A DNA stretch of 55,165 bases from Pseudomonadota bacterium (GTDB taxonomy: Bacteria > Desulfobacterota > Desulfovibrionia > Desulfovibrionales > Desulfovibrionaceae), in contig JAHIUD010000085.1 of assembly GCA_018817515.1 (NCBI GenBank), forward strand, positions 1 to 55,165, in the 5' to 3' direction. The translations under genes and the position numbers were made by a program. The notes below the pieces were generated by a model. It was given only the letters and a program-made list of their open reading frames with translations, did not search any database and was not told the origin of the DNA. This document shows, one piece after another, positions 19,484 through 27,186 of the stretch; position 1 is the stretch's first letter, and each line of letters begins with the position of its first letter.

Positions 19484-20413
19484 GTGAGCCTGCTGCGAGA
19501 CACCCTGGCCACCTTCCGCATGATCAAGATCGAGCACTCCGTGTTCGCCCTGCCCTTTGCCTTCACCGGAGCCTTTCTGGCCTCGCGGTCCGTCCCTCCG
19601 GTGGGTTCTCCCATCACCGCAGCAGCCACCTGGTCCATGCCCGGCTGGGACGTGCTCCTGCCCCTGACCATCGCCATGATCGCCGTGCGTTCGTTCGCCA
19701 TGGCGTACAACCGCCTGGCCGACGTGGACATCGACAGCAAGAACCCGCGCACCCAGGGCCGCCCGCTGGTCACCGGCGAGCTGTCCGTGGAGTTCACCAA
19801 GCGCTTCATCTTCGCCTGCATGATCATCTTCACCACGGCCTGCGCGGCGCTGAACAACACCTGCTTCCTGCTCTCGCCCGTGGCCCTGGCCTGGAGCGCC
19901 TTCTACAGCCACACCAAGCGCTTCACGCCCATGTGCCACTTCGTGCTTGGCAGCGTGCTGGGCCTGGCCCCGGTGGCCGGATGGCTGGCCGTGCAGCCGC
20001 TGCACCTGGGCTACCCGGCGGTGCTGTTGTTCTTCGCCGTGACCTTCTGGGTGGCCGGGTTCGACATCCTCTACGCCTGCCAGGACGCGGAGTTCGACCG
20101 CAGCCAGGGCCTGTTCTCCCTGCCCGCCGTGCAGGGCGTGCCGCGCGCGCTGTTCGCGTCCTCCTGGACCCACGGCGCCGCCGCTATTTTGTTCCCCATG
20201 GCAGGATGGTACGCAGGGCTCGGCATCGTCTTTTCCGCCATCGCGCTTTTGGTGGGCGGCATCCTGGTCTGGGAGCACAAGCTCATCCACCCCGGCGACC
20301 TGTCCAAGGTAAACGTGGCCTTCTTCACCCTGAACGGCGTCATTGCGGTATTCGTTTTTCTGGGCGCCTGGGCCGACCTGCACCTGGGCTCGCCCTGGTT
20401 TTTCCCCCGCTGA
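19484..20413 (+). CDS. UbiA-family prenyltransferase (4-hydroxybenzoate polyprenyltransferase-like, possibly MqnP)
   Basis: 309-residue integral membrane protein with seven to nine helices. The first Asp-rich motif is NRLADVDIDSKNPRTQGRPL (residues about 78-97), binding polyprenyl diphosphate through Mg2+; the second is DILYACQDAEFDRSQG. These are the 4-hydroxybenzoate polyprenyltransferase signatures. Anaerobic deltaproteobacteria make menaquinone through futalosine, so the enzyme may be MqnP rather than a ubiquinone enzyme (inference). GTG start with a CCAAGGA ribosome binding site. Confidence 0.9.
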   Translation: MSLLRDTLATFRMIKIEHSVFALPFAFTGAFLASRSVPPVGSPITAAATWSMPGWDVLLPLTIAMIAVRSFAMAYNRLADVDIDSKNPRTQGRPLVTGELSVEFTKRFIFACMIIFTTACAALNNTCFLLSPVALAWSAFYSHTKRFTPMCHFVLGSVLGLAPVAGWLAVQPLHLGYPAVLLFFAVTFWVAGFDILYACQDAEFDRSQGLFSLPAVQGVPRALFASSWTHGAAAILFPMAGWYAGLGIVFSAIALLVGGILVWEHKLIHPGDLSKVNVAFFTLNGVIAVFVFLGAWADLHLGSPWFFPR

Positions 20414-20470
20414 GGGAAATCCCACGTTGACGAGCTCCCCGCGCAGGGCCAGACTTGAAGGAGTCAATGC

Positions 20471-21763
20471 ATGACTGAAATCGTCTTTTCCGGCGACATC
20501 GCCGAGTGGGCCGACCGCATCCAGGCCTGGGTGGGCCAGCACCTGGGAACAAAGGCCGCGCTGCTGCAGGCCTCGCTGGCCGTGGCCCTGTGCCTGGCGG
20601 CCTGGGCCATCACCCGCATTTTCAAGCTGGATGACAGGAAAGCCCCACCCCCTTCGGGCTGGCAGGCCGATGCGCGCATCGCGCCCATGATGACCGAACT
20701 CAAGCAATGCTCCTGGGCCGGTATCTCCGGCGCGCTCCTGCTCATGGCCGACGCCGCCGCCCGGTTCTCCAAGCTGCCGCACAAGGTGCTGTCAATCTCC
20801 GCCTCGATCGCCCTGGCCTGGGTGGCGGCGCACGTTGCGGGCACGCTCATCAAAAGCCGTCTTCTGGGCCGACTGGTGGCCTGGACGATCTGGGTCATGG
20901 CCGTGCTGCACGCGCTCGACGTGGAGACCCAGGCACTGGAGTTTCTGGACGACCTGGGCTTCTCCATGGGCAAATCCCACCTCTCACTGTTGCTCATCAT
21001 CAAGGGAGCCGTGCTCTTCGTGCTGCTCATGCAGGCCGCGCGCATGCTCGCCAGCATGACCGACGACAGGCTGCAAAAGGCCCAGGACCTCTCGCCCTCA
21101 GCCCAGGTGCTCTTCGCCAAGGGGGCAAGCTTCGGCCTTTACGCCCTGGCCATCACCATCACCCTGTCCACTGTTGGCGTGGACCTCACCAGCCTGACCG
21201 TGTTCAGCGGCGCTGTCGGCGTGGGCGTCGGCTTCGGCCTGCAAAAGATCTTCTCCAACCTCGTCTCCGGCATCATCCTGCTGCTGGACAAGTCCCTCAA
21301 GCCCGGCGACGTCATCGAGATCGGCGGAGTGCAGGGGCGCATCGCCCAGATCAACGCCCGCTATGCCGCGGTCGAGACCCTGGACGGCAAGGCCTACCTC
21401 ATCCCCAACGAGAACCTGATCGGCAACGAGGTCATCAACTTAAGCTACAACGACTCGCGCCTGTTTCTCCGGGCCGAGGTGGGCGTGGCCTACGCCGGAG
21501 ACCCGCGCATCGCCATGCAGCTCATGGAGCAGGCCGCCGCCAGCACCCCGCGCGTGCTGGCCGAGCCAAGCCCGCTCGCCCGCATCGACAGCTTCGCCGA
21601 CTCCAGCGTCAACCTGTCCGTGGGCTTCTGGATCGAAGACCCGCAAAACGGCATCGCCAACGTGCGCGGCAACGTGCTTCTGGCCATCTGGGACGCCTTC
21701 AACTCCGGCGGCGTGTCCATCCCCTTCCCGCAACGCGAAGTGCGCCTGCTGAAAGACGAGTAA
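20471..21763 (+). CDS. MscS-family mechanosensitive channel
   Basis: 430 residues. The first 215 contain about four membrane helices. The pore-lining helix and beta domain are recognised at FSGAVGVGVGFGLQKIFSNL, DKSLKPGDVIEI, GRIAQINARYAAVETLDG and IPNENLIGNEVINLS, as in small-conductance channels that open on osmotic downshock. The C-terminal alpha/beta domain ends at IPFPQREVRLL, the typical MscS end. ATG at 20471 follows GAAGGAG. A repeat with strong hairpins comes 4 bases after the stop and likely ends transcription. Confidence 0.93.
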   Translation: MTEIVFSGDIAEWADRIQAWVGQHLGTKAALLQASLAVALCLAAWAITRIFKLDDRKAPPPSGWQADARIAPMMTELKQCSWAGISGALLLMADAAARFSKLPHKVLSISASIALAWVAAHVAGTLIKSRLLGRLVAWTIWVMAVLHALDVETQALEFLDDLGFSMGKSHLSLLLIIKGAVLFVLLMQAARMLASMTDDRLQKAQDLSPSAQVLFAKGASFGLYALAITITLSTVGVDLTSLTVFSGAVGVGVGFGLQKIFSNLVSGIILLLDKSLKPGDVIEIGGVQGRIAQINARYAAVETLDGKAYLIPNENLIGNEVINLSYNDSRLFLRAEVGVAYAGDPRIAMQLMEQAAASTPRVLAEPSPLARIDSFADSSVNLSVGFWIEDPQNGIANVRGNVLLAIWDAFNSGGVSIPFPQREVRLLKDE

Positions 21764-21767
21764 GAGG

Positions 21768-21872
21768 CCAGGGGCGCTGCCCCTGGACCCCGCTGTGGGG
21801 CCTGAGGCCCCCCAGACCCCCCCATTGCGCCGAAAGGGCTGTTTCAGGAGGAACCTGAAACAGCCCTTTCGG
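21768..21872 (+). repeat. Modular intergenic repeat (three hairpins)
   Basis: The element starts 4 bases after the MscS stop. Module 1 is ccaggggc-gct-gcccctgg. Module 2 is the ggggcctgaggcccc palindrome. Module 3 is a 19-bp perfect hairpin with arms ccgaaagggctgtttcagg (21830-21848) and its complement (21854-21872), loop aggaa. Modules 1 and 2 and the start of module 3 match the window-end repeat, but the roughly 70-base filler there is replaced by about 16 bases here. The T-rich tail after module 3 suggests terminator function. Confidence 0.88.
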
Positions 21873-21946
21873 CTTTCTTTGGGGAATCACGAGAGAGTGT
21901 CTTTCTCTTGGCCTTCTGCACCAACCCTCTCAATGAGGGGCCAACC

Positions 21947-21988
21947 GTGCGCGAGTTTTTGAGCGTCCCCGCTCAAAAACTCGCGCAC
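21947..21988. terminator. Perfect 19-bp hairpin between convergent genes
   Basis: gtgcgcgagtttttgagcg (21947-21965) and its exact complement (21970-21988) flank the loop tccc. Both arms carry a run of A or T, so the structure can work as a terminator in either direction, fitting its place between the MscS gene and the convergent flavin oxidoreductase gene. Its sequence is unrelated to the modular repeat beside it. Confidence 0.7.
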
Positions 21989-22057
21989 ATTGTTTGCGGC
22001 CAGCCCAGCCAAGCATCCGCCCCAGCCACCCCGGCCCAGGCCCAAGGGGGGTCCGGG

Positions 22058-22111
22058 GGCCTCAGGCCCCAGGCCGCCGGAGGCACTCCCCGGCCCCGGC
22101 CGCCGGAGGCA
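22058..22111 (-). repeat. Degenerate copy of the modular repeat
   Basis: On the minus strand this 54-base stretch has two copies of tgcctccggcggc (22111-22099 and 22085-22073) around a ggggcctgaggccccc-like segment. It lies just downstream of the minus-strand flavin oxidoreductase gene, the same position relative to a stop codon as the other copies. Confidence 0.7.
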
Positions 22112-22126
22112 TCCCAGGCTCCAGGC

Positions 22127-23224
22127 TCAGTCGCGGAACAGGTGCTCCAGCCCATGGGGTTGGCAGCGCAGGTATTGCGGCGGGGCGTAGACTTGTCCGC
22201 CCAGTTCTGCCGCCGCGTGCCATGCCCAGCGCGGGTTGTAGAGCATGGCTCGGCCCAGGGCCACGAGGTCGGCCTGACTGCTGGCGATGATATTTTCGGC
22301 CTGTTTGGGCTCGGTGATGAGCCCCACGGCCATGACGGGCAGTCCAGTCTCGGCCTTGATGCGCTCGGCCAGGGGCAGTTGGTAGCCCGGCCCCACGGGA
22401 ATTTTCTGTTCCGGGGCAAGGCCGCCGCTGGACACGTGGATATAGGCCGCGCCGAGTTCTTCGAGCCTGCGGGCGAAGACCACGCTTTGCTCGTCGTCCC
22501 AGCCGCCTTGTACCCAGTCCGTGGCGGAGATGCGCACGCCAAGCGGGATGTGTGCGGGCAGCACCGCGCGCAGGGCCTGGAAGACCTGGAGCGGCAGGCG
22601 CATGCGGTTTTCCAGGCTGCCGCCGTAGTCATCGGAGCGGTGGTTGGAGAGCGGCGAGAGGAACTCGTGCAGCAGGTAGCCGTGGGCGCAGTGCAGCTCC
22701 ACGCAGTCCACGCCCAGTTTTACGGCGCGCAGGCCCGCCAGGGCGAAGGCTTCGCGCAGGCGGCGCAGGCCCGGCTCGTCCAGGGCCTGGGGCGGCTCGT
22801 CGCCCGGGGTGTAGCACAGGGGCGAGGGGGCCAGGGTGGTCCAGCCGTCGGGGTCGCCGGAGGGGATGTTTCCGCCGCCTTTCCACGGCAGGTCGCAGGA
22901 GCCTTTGCGCCCGGCGTGGGCCAGCTGTATGGCAACGCGGATGGGCGAGTTCGCGCGGATGAAGGCGAGCACGCGGGAGAGCGCGTTTTCGCACTCGTCC
23001 GACCACAGGCCCAGGTCCGCCCAGGAGATGCGGCCCTCCGGGGTCACTGCGGTGGCCTCAATGATCAGAAGCCCTGCGCCGGACAGGGAAAGCGTGCCGT
23101 AGTGGGCCAGGTGCCAGTCGTTGGCCTGGCCGTCCTTTGAGGAGTACTGGCACATGGGGGGGATGACGATGCGGTTTTCGAGGGTCAGCGGGCCGAGGGC
23201 GAAGGGGCTGAACAGCGTGCTCAT
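22127..23224 (-). CDS. NADH:flavin oxidoreductase (Old Yellow Enzyme, YqjM class)
   Basis: 365-residue TIM-barrel FMN enzyme that reduces activated C=C bonds with NAD(P)H. IPPMCQYSS carries the regulatory Cys typical of YqjM-class members; IQLAHAGRKGS, the active-site pair in VELHCAHGYLLHEFLSP, SNHRSDDYGGSLENRMR, and the phosphate-binding LVALGRAMLYNP are all present. The ATG is preceded by GGGAGG. It is convergent with the MscS gene and is followed by a degenerate repeat. Physiological substrate unknown. Confidence 0.94.
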   Translation of the reverse strand: MSTLFSPFALGPLTLENRIVIPPMCQYSSKDGQANDWHLAHYGTLSLSGAGLLIIEATAVTPEGRISWADLGLWSDECENALSRVLAFIRANSPIRVAIQLAHAGRKGSCDLPWKGGGNIPSGDPDGWTTLAPSPLCYTPGDEPPQALDEPGLRRLREAFALAGLRAVKLGVDCVELHCAHGYLLHEFLSPLSNHRSDDYGGSLENRMRLPLQVFQALRAVLPAHIPLGVRISATDWVQGGWDDEQSVVFARRLEELGAAYIHVSSGGLAPEQKIPVGPGYQLPLAERIKAETGLPVMAVGLITEPKQAENIIASSQADLVALGRAMLYNPRWAWHAAAELGGQVYAPPQYLRCQPHGLEHLFRD

Positions 23225-23299
23225 GGCGACCTCCCAGGTATGGCCGGAACATATACCCTTGCTGGCGCGCGCGCAACGCGTGGTCTCGGCTGTCCGGAT

Positions 23300-23746
23300 C
23301 TAGGTCAGGCTGTTGGCCATGCCTGCGGCTGGGGTGCCGCCGAGGACGCTGCTGCCGGACTCCTGCTTGGCGAGTTCTGTTTGCAGAAGCAGGAGCTCTG
23401 CCTGGAGCAGTTGGACCTTGGCCGTGCGCTCGTCCTTGCTCAGGCTGGGGTCGTTCTGGGCTTGTTTGATCTGCTGCTGCACTTCTTTGATCATCTTCTG
23501 GATCTTTTCAACCGTGGTTTCGGCAGTCGATTCCGAGTCTGTGGAGCTGGCCTGGGCGGCCAGGTTCTTGGCCTCGTCGGAGATGGTGACGGTGTCGCCG
23601 GAGTCGCTGGCGCCATCGGACGAGGAGGAAGTGGCGGCCAGGTTCAGGCTGCCCTGGGTTTTCCGGGCCGCAGTGGCGAGGCTGGCGGCCCAGGAGCTGC
23701 TTTCCGCAGTAACGGTTTGCGTGGTGGACGTCGTGAGGATGTTCAT
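23300..23746 (-). CDS. FlxA-like flagellar-regulon protein (putative)
   Basis: 148 residues. Residues 1-75 are rich in Ser, Thr and Ala; residues 80-130 form an amphipathic Gln/Leu/Lys coiled coil (IQKMIKEVQQQIKQAQ and KVQLLQAELLLLQTELAK), followed by a Gly/Ser tail. There is no signal peptide. The arrangement resembles FlxA-like proteins, and the gene has a near-consensus sigma-28 promoter, as flxA does in E. coli. I chose ATG 23746, which lies 6 bases after AAGGAG; an ATG 6 bases earlier abuts that site. The frame stays open past 23746 but runs into the divergent Pat gene. Family membership is an inference; co-regulation with late flagellar genes is better supported. Confidence 0.72.
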   Translation of the reverse strand: MNILTTSTTQTVTAESSSWAASLATAARKTQGSLNLAATSSSSDGASDSGDTVTISDEAKNLAAQASSTDSESTAETTVEKIQKMIKEVQQQIKQAQNDPSLSKDERTAKVQLLQAELLLLQTELAKQESGSSVLGGTPAAGMANSLT

Positions 23747-23786
23747 GCCCATCTCCTTGGGACGAGGGACAACAGCATATCCTCTC

Positions 23787-23813
23787 TTATCGGAGGAAAT
23801 GACGCAAATCTTA
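23787..23813 (-). promoter_or_regulatory. Sigma-28 (FliA) promoter
   Basis: On the minus strand TAAGATTT (23813-23806), 11 bases, then TCCGATAA (23794-23787). The enterobacterial sigma-28 consensus is TAAAGTTT-N11-GCCGATAA, so spacing is exact and 13 of 16 positions match. Transcription would start near 23780, about 35 bases before the FlxA-like start codon. Confidence 0.8.
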
Positions 23814-23950
23814 ACGCCCCTCTGGACGGCGGCAAATCGCCTGCGTGGGCGCAACGGTGTTGCGCTACGCGCCCCCTTTGGGCTATCAGGGACAAAGAAC
23901 CAGACACGTAACGAATTCTTACCGCCCAGGGCGCGCAACGCGGGGGCCGC

Positions 23951-26683
23951 ATGAGCCTGACCAATCTTGATTCCCTTTTCAGCCCCAAGGCCGTTGCGGT
24001 CATCGGCGCGACCAACGAGCCCGGCAACATCGGGCATCTGGTCATGAAGAACCTCATGGGCGGAGGCTTCTCCGGCCCGGTGATGCCCGTGAGCTTCGAG
24101 GCCGAGGCCATCGCCGGGGTGCTGACCTACTCCACCGTGGCCGACCTGCCCAAAACCCCGGATCTGGCCATCGTCTGCCGACCGCTCCAGAAGGCCCCGG
24201 CCATCGTGGACGCCCTGCGCAAGCGCGGCACCCGCTCGGTGGTGCTCATGGGCCCCGGCTACGCCCGGTTGGACGAGAAGAGCCGCTCCCGGCTCCGGGC
24301 CGAGCTGCTTGAAGCGGCCCAGTCGCCGTCCTTGCGCATCCTGGGGCCCAAGTGCATGGGCCTCATCGTGCCCTCGCTGAACCTGAACGCCAGCCTGGCC
24401 CACACCGCCAGCCTGCCCGGCAAGACGGCCTTTTTGTCCCAGTCCGACAGCCTGTTCACCACGGTTCTGGACTGGGCCAAGAGCCACGGCATCGGCTTCT
24501 CGCACATGATCTCGCTCGGCGCGCAGATCGACATCAGCTTCGCCGACATCATGGACTACCTGGGCAGCGATCCGCTGGTGCGCTCGATCCTGCTTTACGT
24601 GGAGTCCATCCAGGACGCCCGCGGATTCGTCTCCGCCGCCAGGGCCGCCTCGCGCAACAAGCCCGTGCTGGCGCTGCGGCCCGGCCAGGCCCTGCAAAGC
24701 GCCCTGGCCGAACTGGCGGCCATGGAGGGCACCGGCGCCGCCAATGGCGCAAGCTCCCTGCCCCGGGAGCTCAACGCCACCTCCGACGAGGTGTACGACG
24801 TGGCTTTCCGCCGCGCGGGCATGTTGCGCGTGGAGAACATCGACGGCCTCTTTGACGCCGCCCAGACCCTGGCCGGGGCCAAGCCGGTGCGCGGCGACCG
24901 CCTGGCCATCATGGTCAACGGGGCCTCGGCAGGCATCATGGCGGCGGACGCGCTATTGTCCCACGGCGGGCGGCTGGCGCGCTTCTCCGACGAAACGGCC
25001 CAGGCCCTGGACAAGCTTTTGGCCGGAGGCCTGGTGGCCAACCCCCTGGGCCTGCCCTTCGGGGCCAAGCCCATGGATTGGACGGAGATCTTGAAGACCG
25101 TGCTCACCGACCCGGGCGTGGACGCGGTGCTGCTGCTGCACGTGCCCTTTGCCGGGCTCACCGGGGTGGAAACGGCCCAGGCCGTGGCCCTGGCCGCCAA
25201 AAAGGCCAAGCGCATGGTGCTCACCTCCTGGCTCGGCTCGGACCTGGCGCAGGAGGCCCGCACGGTGTTCGCCGATGCCGGGGTGCCCACCTACGAGACC
25301 CCGGAGCAGGCCATCCGCGCGTTCCTCTACATGGTGCAATTCCAGAAGAACCAGGAAATGCTCATCCAGACCCCGGACTCCCTGCCCACGGACTTCTTCC
25401 CCGACACCACCGGCGCGCGCGCCGTGTGCGCCCGGGCCCTGGCCGAGGGCAGAAGCGCGCTCACCCCGGCCGAGGCCAAGGACGTGCTCACGGCCTACGG
25501 CATCCCCGTGGTCGAGACCCAGAGCGCCACCAGCGCGCGCGAGGCGGTCATCGCCGCCGACGAGCTGGGCTACCCCGTGGCGCTGAAGCTGAAAAGCCCG
25601 CAGATCAGCCAGCCCCAGGAGGTGGGCGGGGTGTACCTGGACCTGGAGGGCCCGGACAAGGTCTGGGAGGCCGCGGCCAGCATCCTGGCGCGCGTTTCGC
25701 GCCAGCGGCCCGACGCCTACGTGGAGGGCTTCGTGGTGCAGAAGATGGGCCGGCGCATCGGCGCGCACGAGCTCTTCGTCTCGGCCCACCTGGACGAGGT
25801 CTTCGGGCCGGTCATCGCCTTTGGCCACGGCGGCGTGGCGCGCGAGATGATCCGCGACCGCGCCGTGACCCTGCCGCCACTGAACATGAGCCTGGCCCGC
25901 GAGCTCATCAGCCGCACACGCATCTTCAATCTGCTGCACGGCACGCCCCAGCATCCGGCGGCGGACATCGACGACATCTGCCTGACCATCATCCAGATCT
26001 CGCAACTGATCATCGACGTGCCGCAGATCTGCGCGCTGGACATCAACCCGCTCTACGCCGACGACGCGGGCGTGCTCTCGCTGGGGGCCAAGGTGCAGGT
26101 GGCGCCGGAGTCGCGTCCCGGGGCGGAGCGCCTGGCCATCCGCCCCTACCCCAGGGAGCTTGAGGAGTGCGTGGTGCTGAAGAATGGCCGCAAGGTCACG
26201 CTGCGGCCCATCCGCCCCGAGGACGAGCCCGCCCACCGCGATTTCATAGCCAAGCTCTCCGACGAGGACCTGCGCCTGCGCTTCTTCGGCGTGGTCCGGC
26301 GCGACTTCGACCACAAGGACATGGCCCGCTTCACCCAGATCGACTACGACCGCGAGATGGCCTTCATCGCCACGGCGGTGAGCGAGGGCGGCCTGCCGGA
26401 GACCCTTGGCGTGGTGCGCACGGCCACCAAGCCGGACAACTCCGAGGCTGAGTTCGCCATCGTCGTCCGCTCGGACCAGAAGGGCACGGGTCTGGGCAGC
26501 GTGCTCTTCCAGAAGATGATCAGCTACACCAAGGGCCGGGGCACGCACCACATCAAGGGCCAGACCATGATCGAGAACAAGGCCATGCAGGGCCTGAGTA
26601 AGAAGTTCGGCTTCGTGGTCAGCGTCAACCCCGACGAGGAGCTGGTGGACATGGTGCTGGACCTTCAGCCCAAGCCCGCTTAA
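23951..26683 (+). CDS. Pat-type protein lysine acetyltransferase (NDP-forming acyl-CoA synthetase-like plus GNAT)
   Basis: 910 residues in the order CoA-binding domain (1-140, FSPKAVAVIGATNEPGNIG), succinyl-CoA-ligase-like domains (about 150-460, KCMGLIVPSLNLNASLAH), ATP-grasp domain (about 490-715, ALKLKSPQISQPQEVGGVYL) and a C-terminal GNAT domain (about 735-905, LRPIRPEDEPAH, then SDQKGTGLGSVLF, the acetyl-CoA loop). This is the layout of Pat/PatZ (YfiQ), which acetylates and inactivates AMP-forming acyl-CoA synthetases. The motif SQSGA usual in the ligase part reads SQSDS here. The acs gene 7.6 kb away is the natural candidate substrate (inference). Confidence 0.88.
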   Translation: MSLTNLDSLFSPKAVAVIGATNEPGNIGHLVMKNLMGGGFSGPVMPVSFEAEAIAGVLTYSTVADLPKTPDLAIVCRPLQKAPAIVDALRKRGTRSVVLMGPGYARLDEKSRSRLRAELLEAAQSPSLRILGPKCMGLIVPSLNLNASLAHTASLPGKTAFLSQSDSLFTTVLDWAKSHGIGFSHMISLGAQIDISFADIMDYLGSDPLVRSILLYVESIQDARGFVSAARAASRNKPVLALRPGQALQSALAELAAMEGTGAANGASSLPRELNATSDEVYDVAFRRAGMLRVENIDGLFDAAQTLAGAKPVRGDRLAIMVNGASAGIMAADALLSHGGRLARFSDETAQALDKLLAGGLVANPLGLPFGAKPMDWTEILKTVLTDPGVDAVLLLHVPFAGLTGVETAQAVALAAKKAKRMVLTSWLGSDLAQEARTVFADAGVPTYETPEQAIRAFLYMVQFQKNQEMLIQTPDSLPTDFFPDTTGARAVCARALAEGRSALTPAEAKDVLTAYGIPVVETQSATSAREAVIAADELGYPVALKLKSPQISQPQEVGGVYLDLEGPDKVWEAAASILARVSRQRPDAYVEGFVVQKMGRRIGAHELFVSAHLDEVFGPVIAFGHGGVAREMIRDRAVTLPPLNMSLARELISRTRIFNLLHGTPQHPAADIDDICLTIIQISQLIIDVPQICALDINPLYADDAGVLSLGAKVQVAPESRPGAERLAIRPYPRELEECVVLKNGRKVTLRPIRPEDEPAHRDFIAKLSDEDLRLRFFGVVRRDFDHKDMARFTQIDYDREMAFIATAVSEGGLPETLGVVRTATKPDNSEAEFAIVVRSDQKGTGLGSVLFQKMISYTKGRGTHHIKGQTMIENKAMQGLSKKFGFVVSVNPDEELVDMVLDLQPKPA

Positions 26684-26751
26684 AGGACGACGTACCGGGG
26701 CCGCCAAGAGCCCCATCCCCGTGTATTCAGCTATTTCGGAGGCAACCCCAG

Positions 26752-27186
26752 ATGAAGACCTTCTTCGCGGCGCGCATGGACCGCTGCATCGGCTGCCAGA
26801 GCTGCTCGCTGGCCTGCGCGCGGCTGGTGCACAAGCGCCTGTCGTGGTACACCGCAGGCATCCGCATCGGCTCTTCCGGCGGCATATCCACCGGCTTTGA
26901 AGCGCGCGTCTGCCTGGCCTGCGATCCGCCTCCATGCGCCGCGGCCTGCCCCACGGGCTCGCTTACCCCGCGCAAGAGCGACGGCGGCGTCAAGCAGGAC
27001 CGCAAGCTGTGCATCCGCTGCGGCAAATGCGTGGCGGCCTGCCCGGTGAACGCCATCGTCCAGGACGAGCTGAACAATCCGTACATGTGCATCCACTGCG
27101 GGCGCTGCGTTTCCTTCTGCCCGCACAATTGCCTGGAGCTGGCCGAAAAGGGCCAGGCGAATTTCGTGCAGGAGGTGGCGGAATGA
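26752..27186 (+). CDS. Polyferredoxin (four Cys clusters), AOR electron partner
   Basis: 144 residues with four Cys-rich segments: CIGCQSCSLAC (about 12), CLACDPPPCAAACP (about 61), CIRCGKCVAACP (about 88) and CIHCGRCVSFCP (about 115). The pattern predicts up to four [4Fe-4S] clusters. The gene overlaps the AOR gene by 4 bases (ATGA), so it should carry electrons to or from that enzyme. No signal peptide: cytoplasmic. Good CGGAGG ribosome binding site. Confidence 0.92.
   Translation: MKTFFAARMDRCIGCQSCSLACARLVHKRLSWYTAGIRIGSSGGISTGFEARVCLACDPPPCAAACPTGSLTPRKSDGGVKQDRKLCIRCGKCVAACPVNAIVQDELNNPYMCIHCGRCVSFCPHNCLELAEKGQANFVQEVAE

Noticed and set aside
21908-23140. 410-residue plus-strand open frame over the flavin oxidoreductase
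   Set aside because: The minus-strand gene has all Old Yellow Enzyme motifs; the plus frame also crosses two hairpin repeats.
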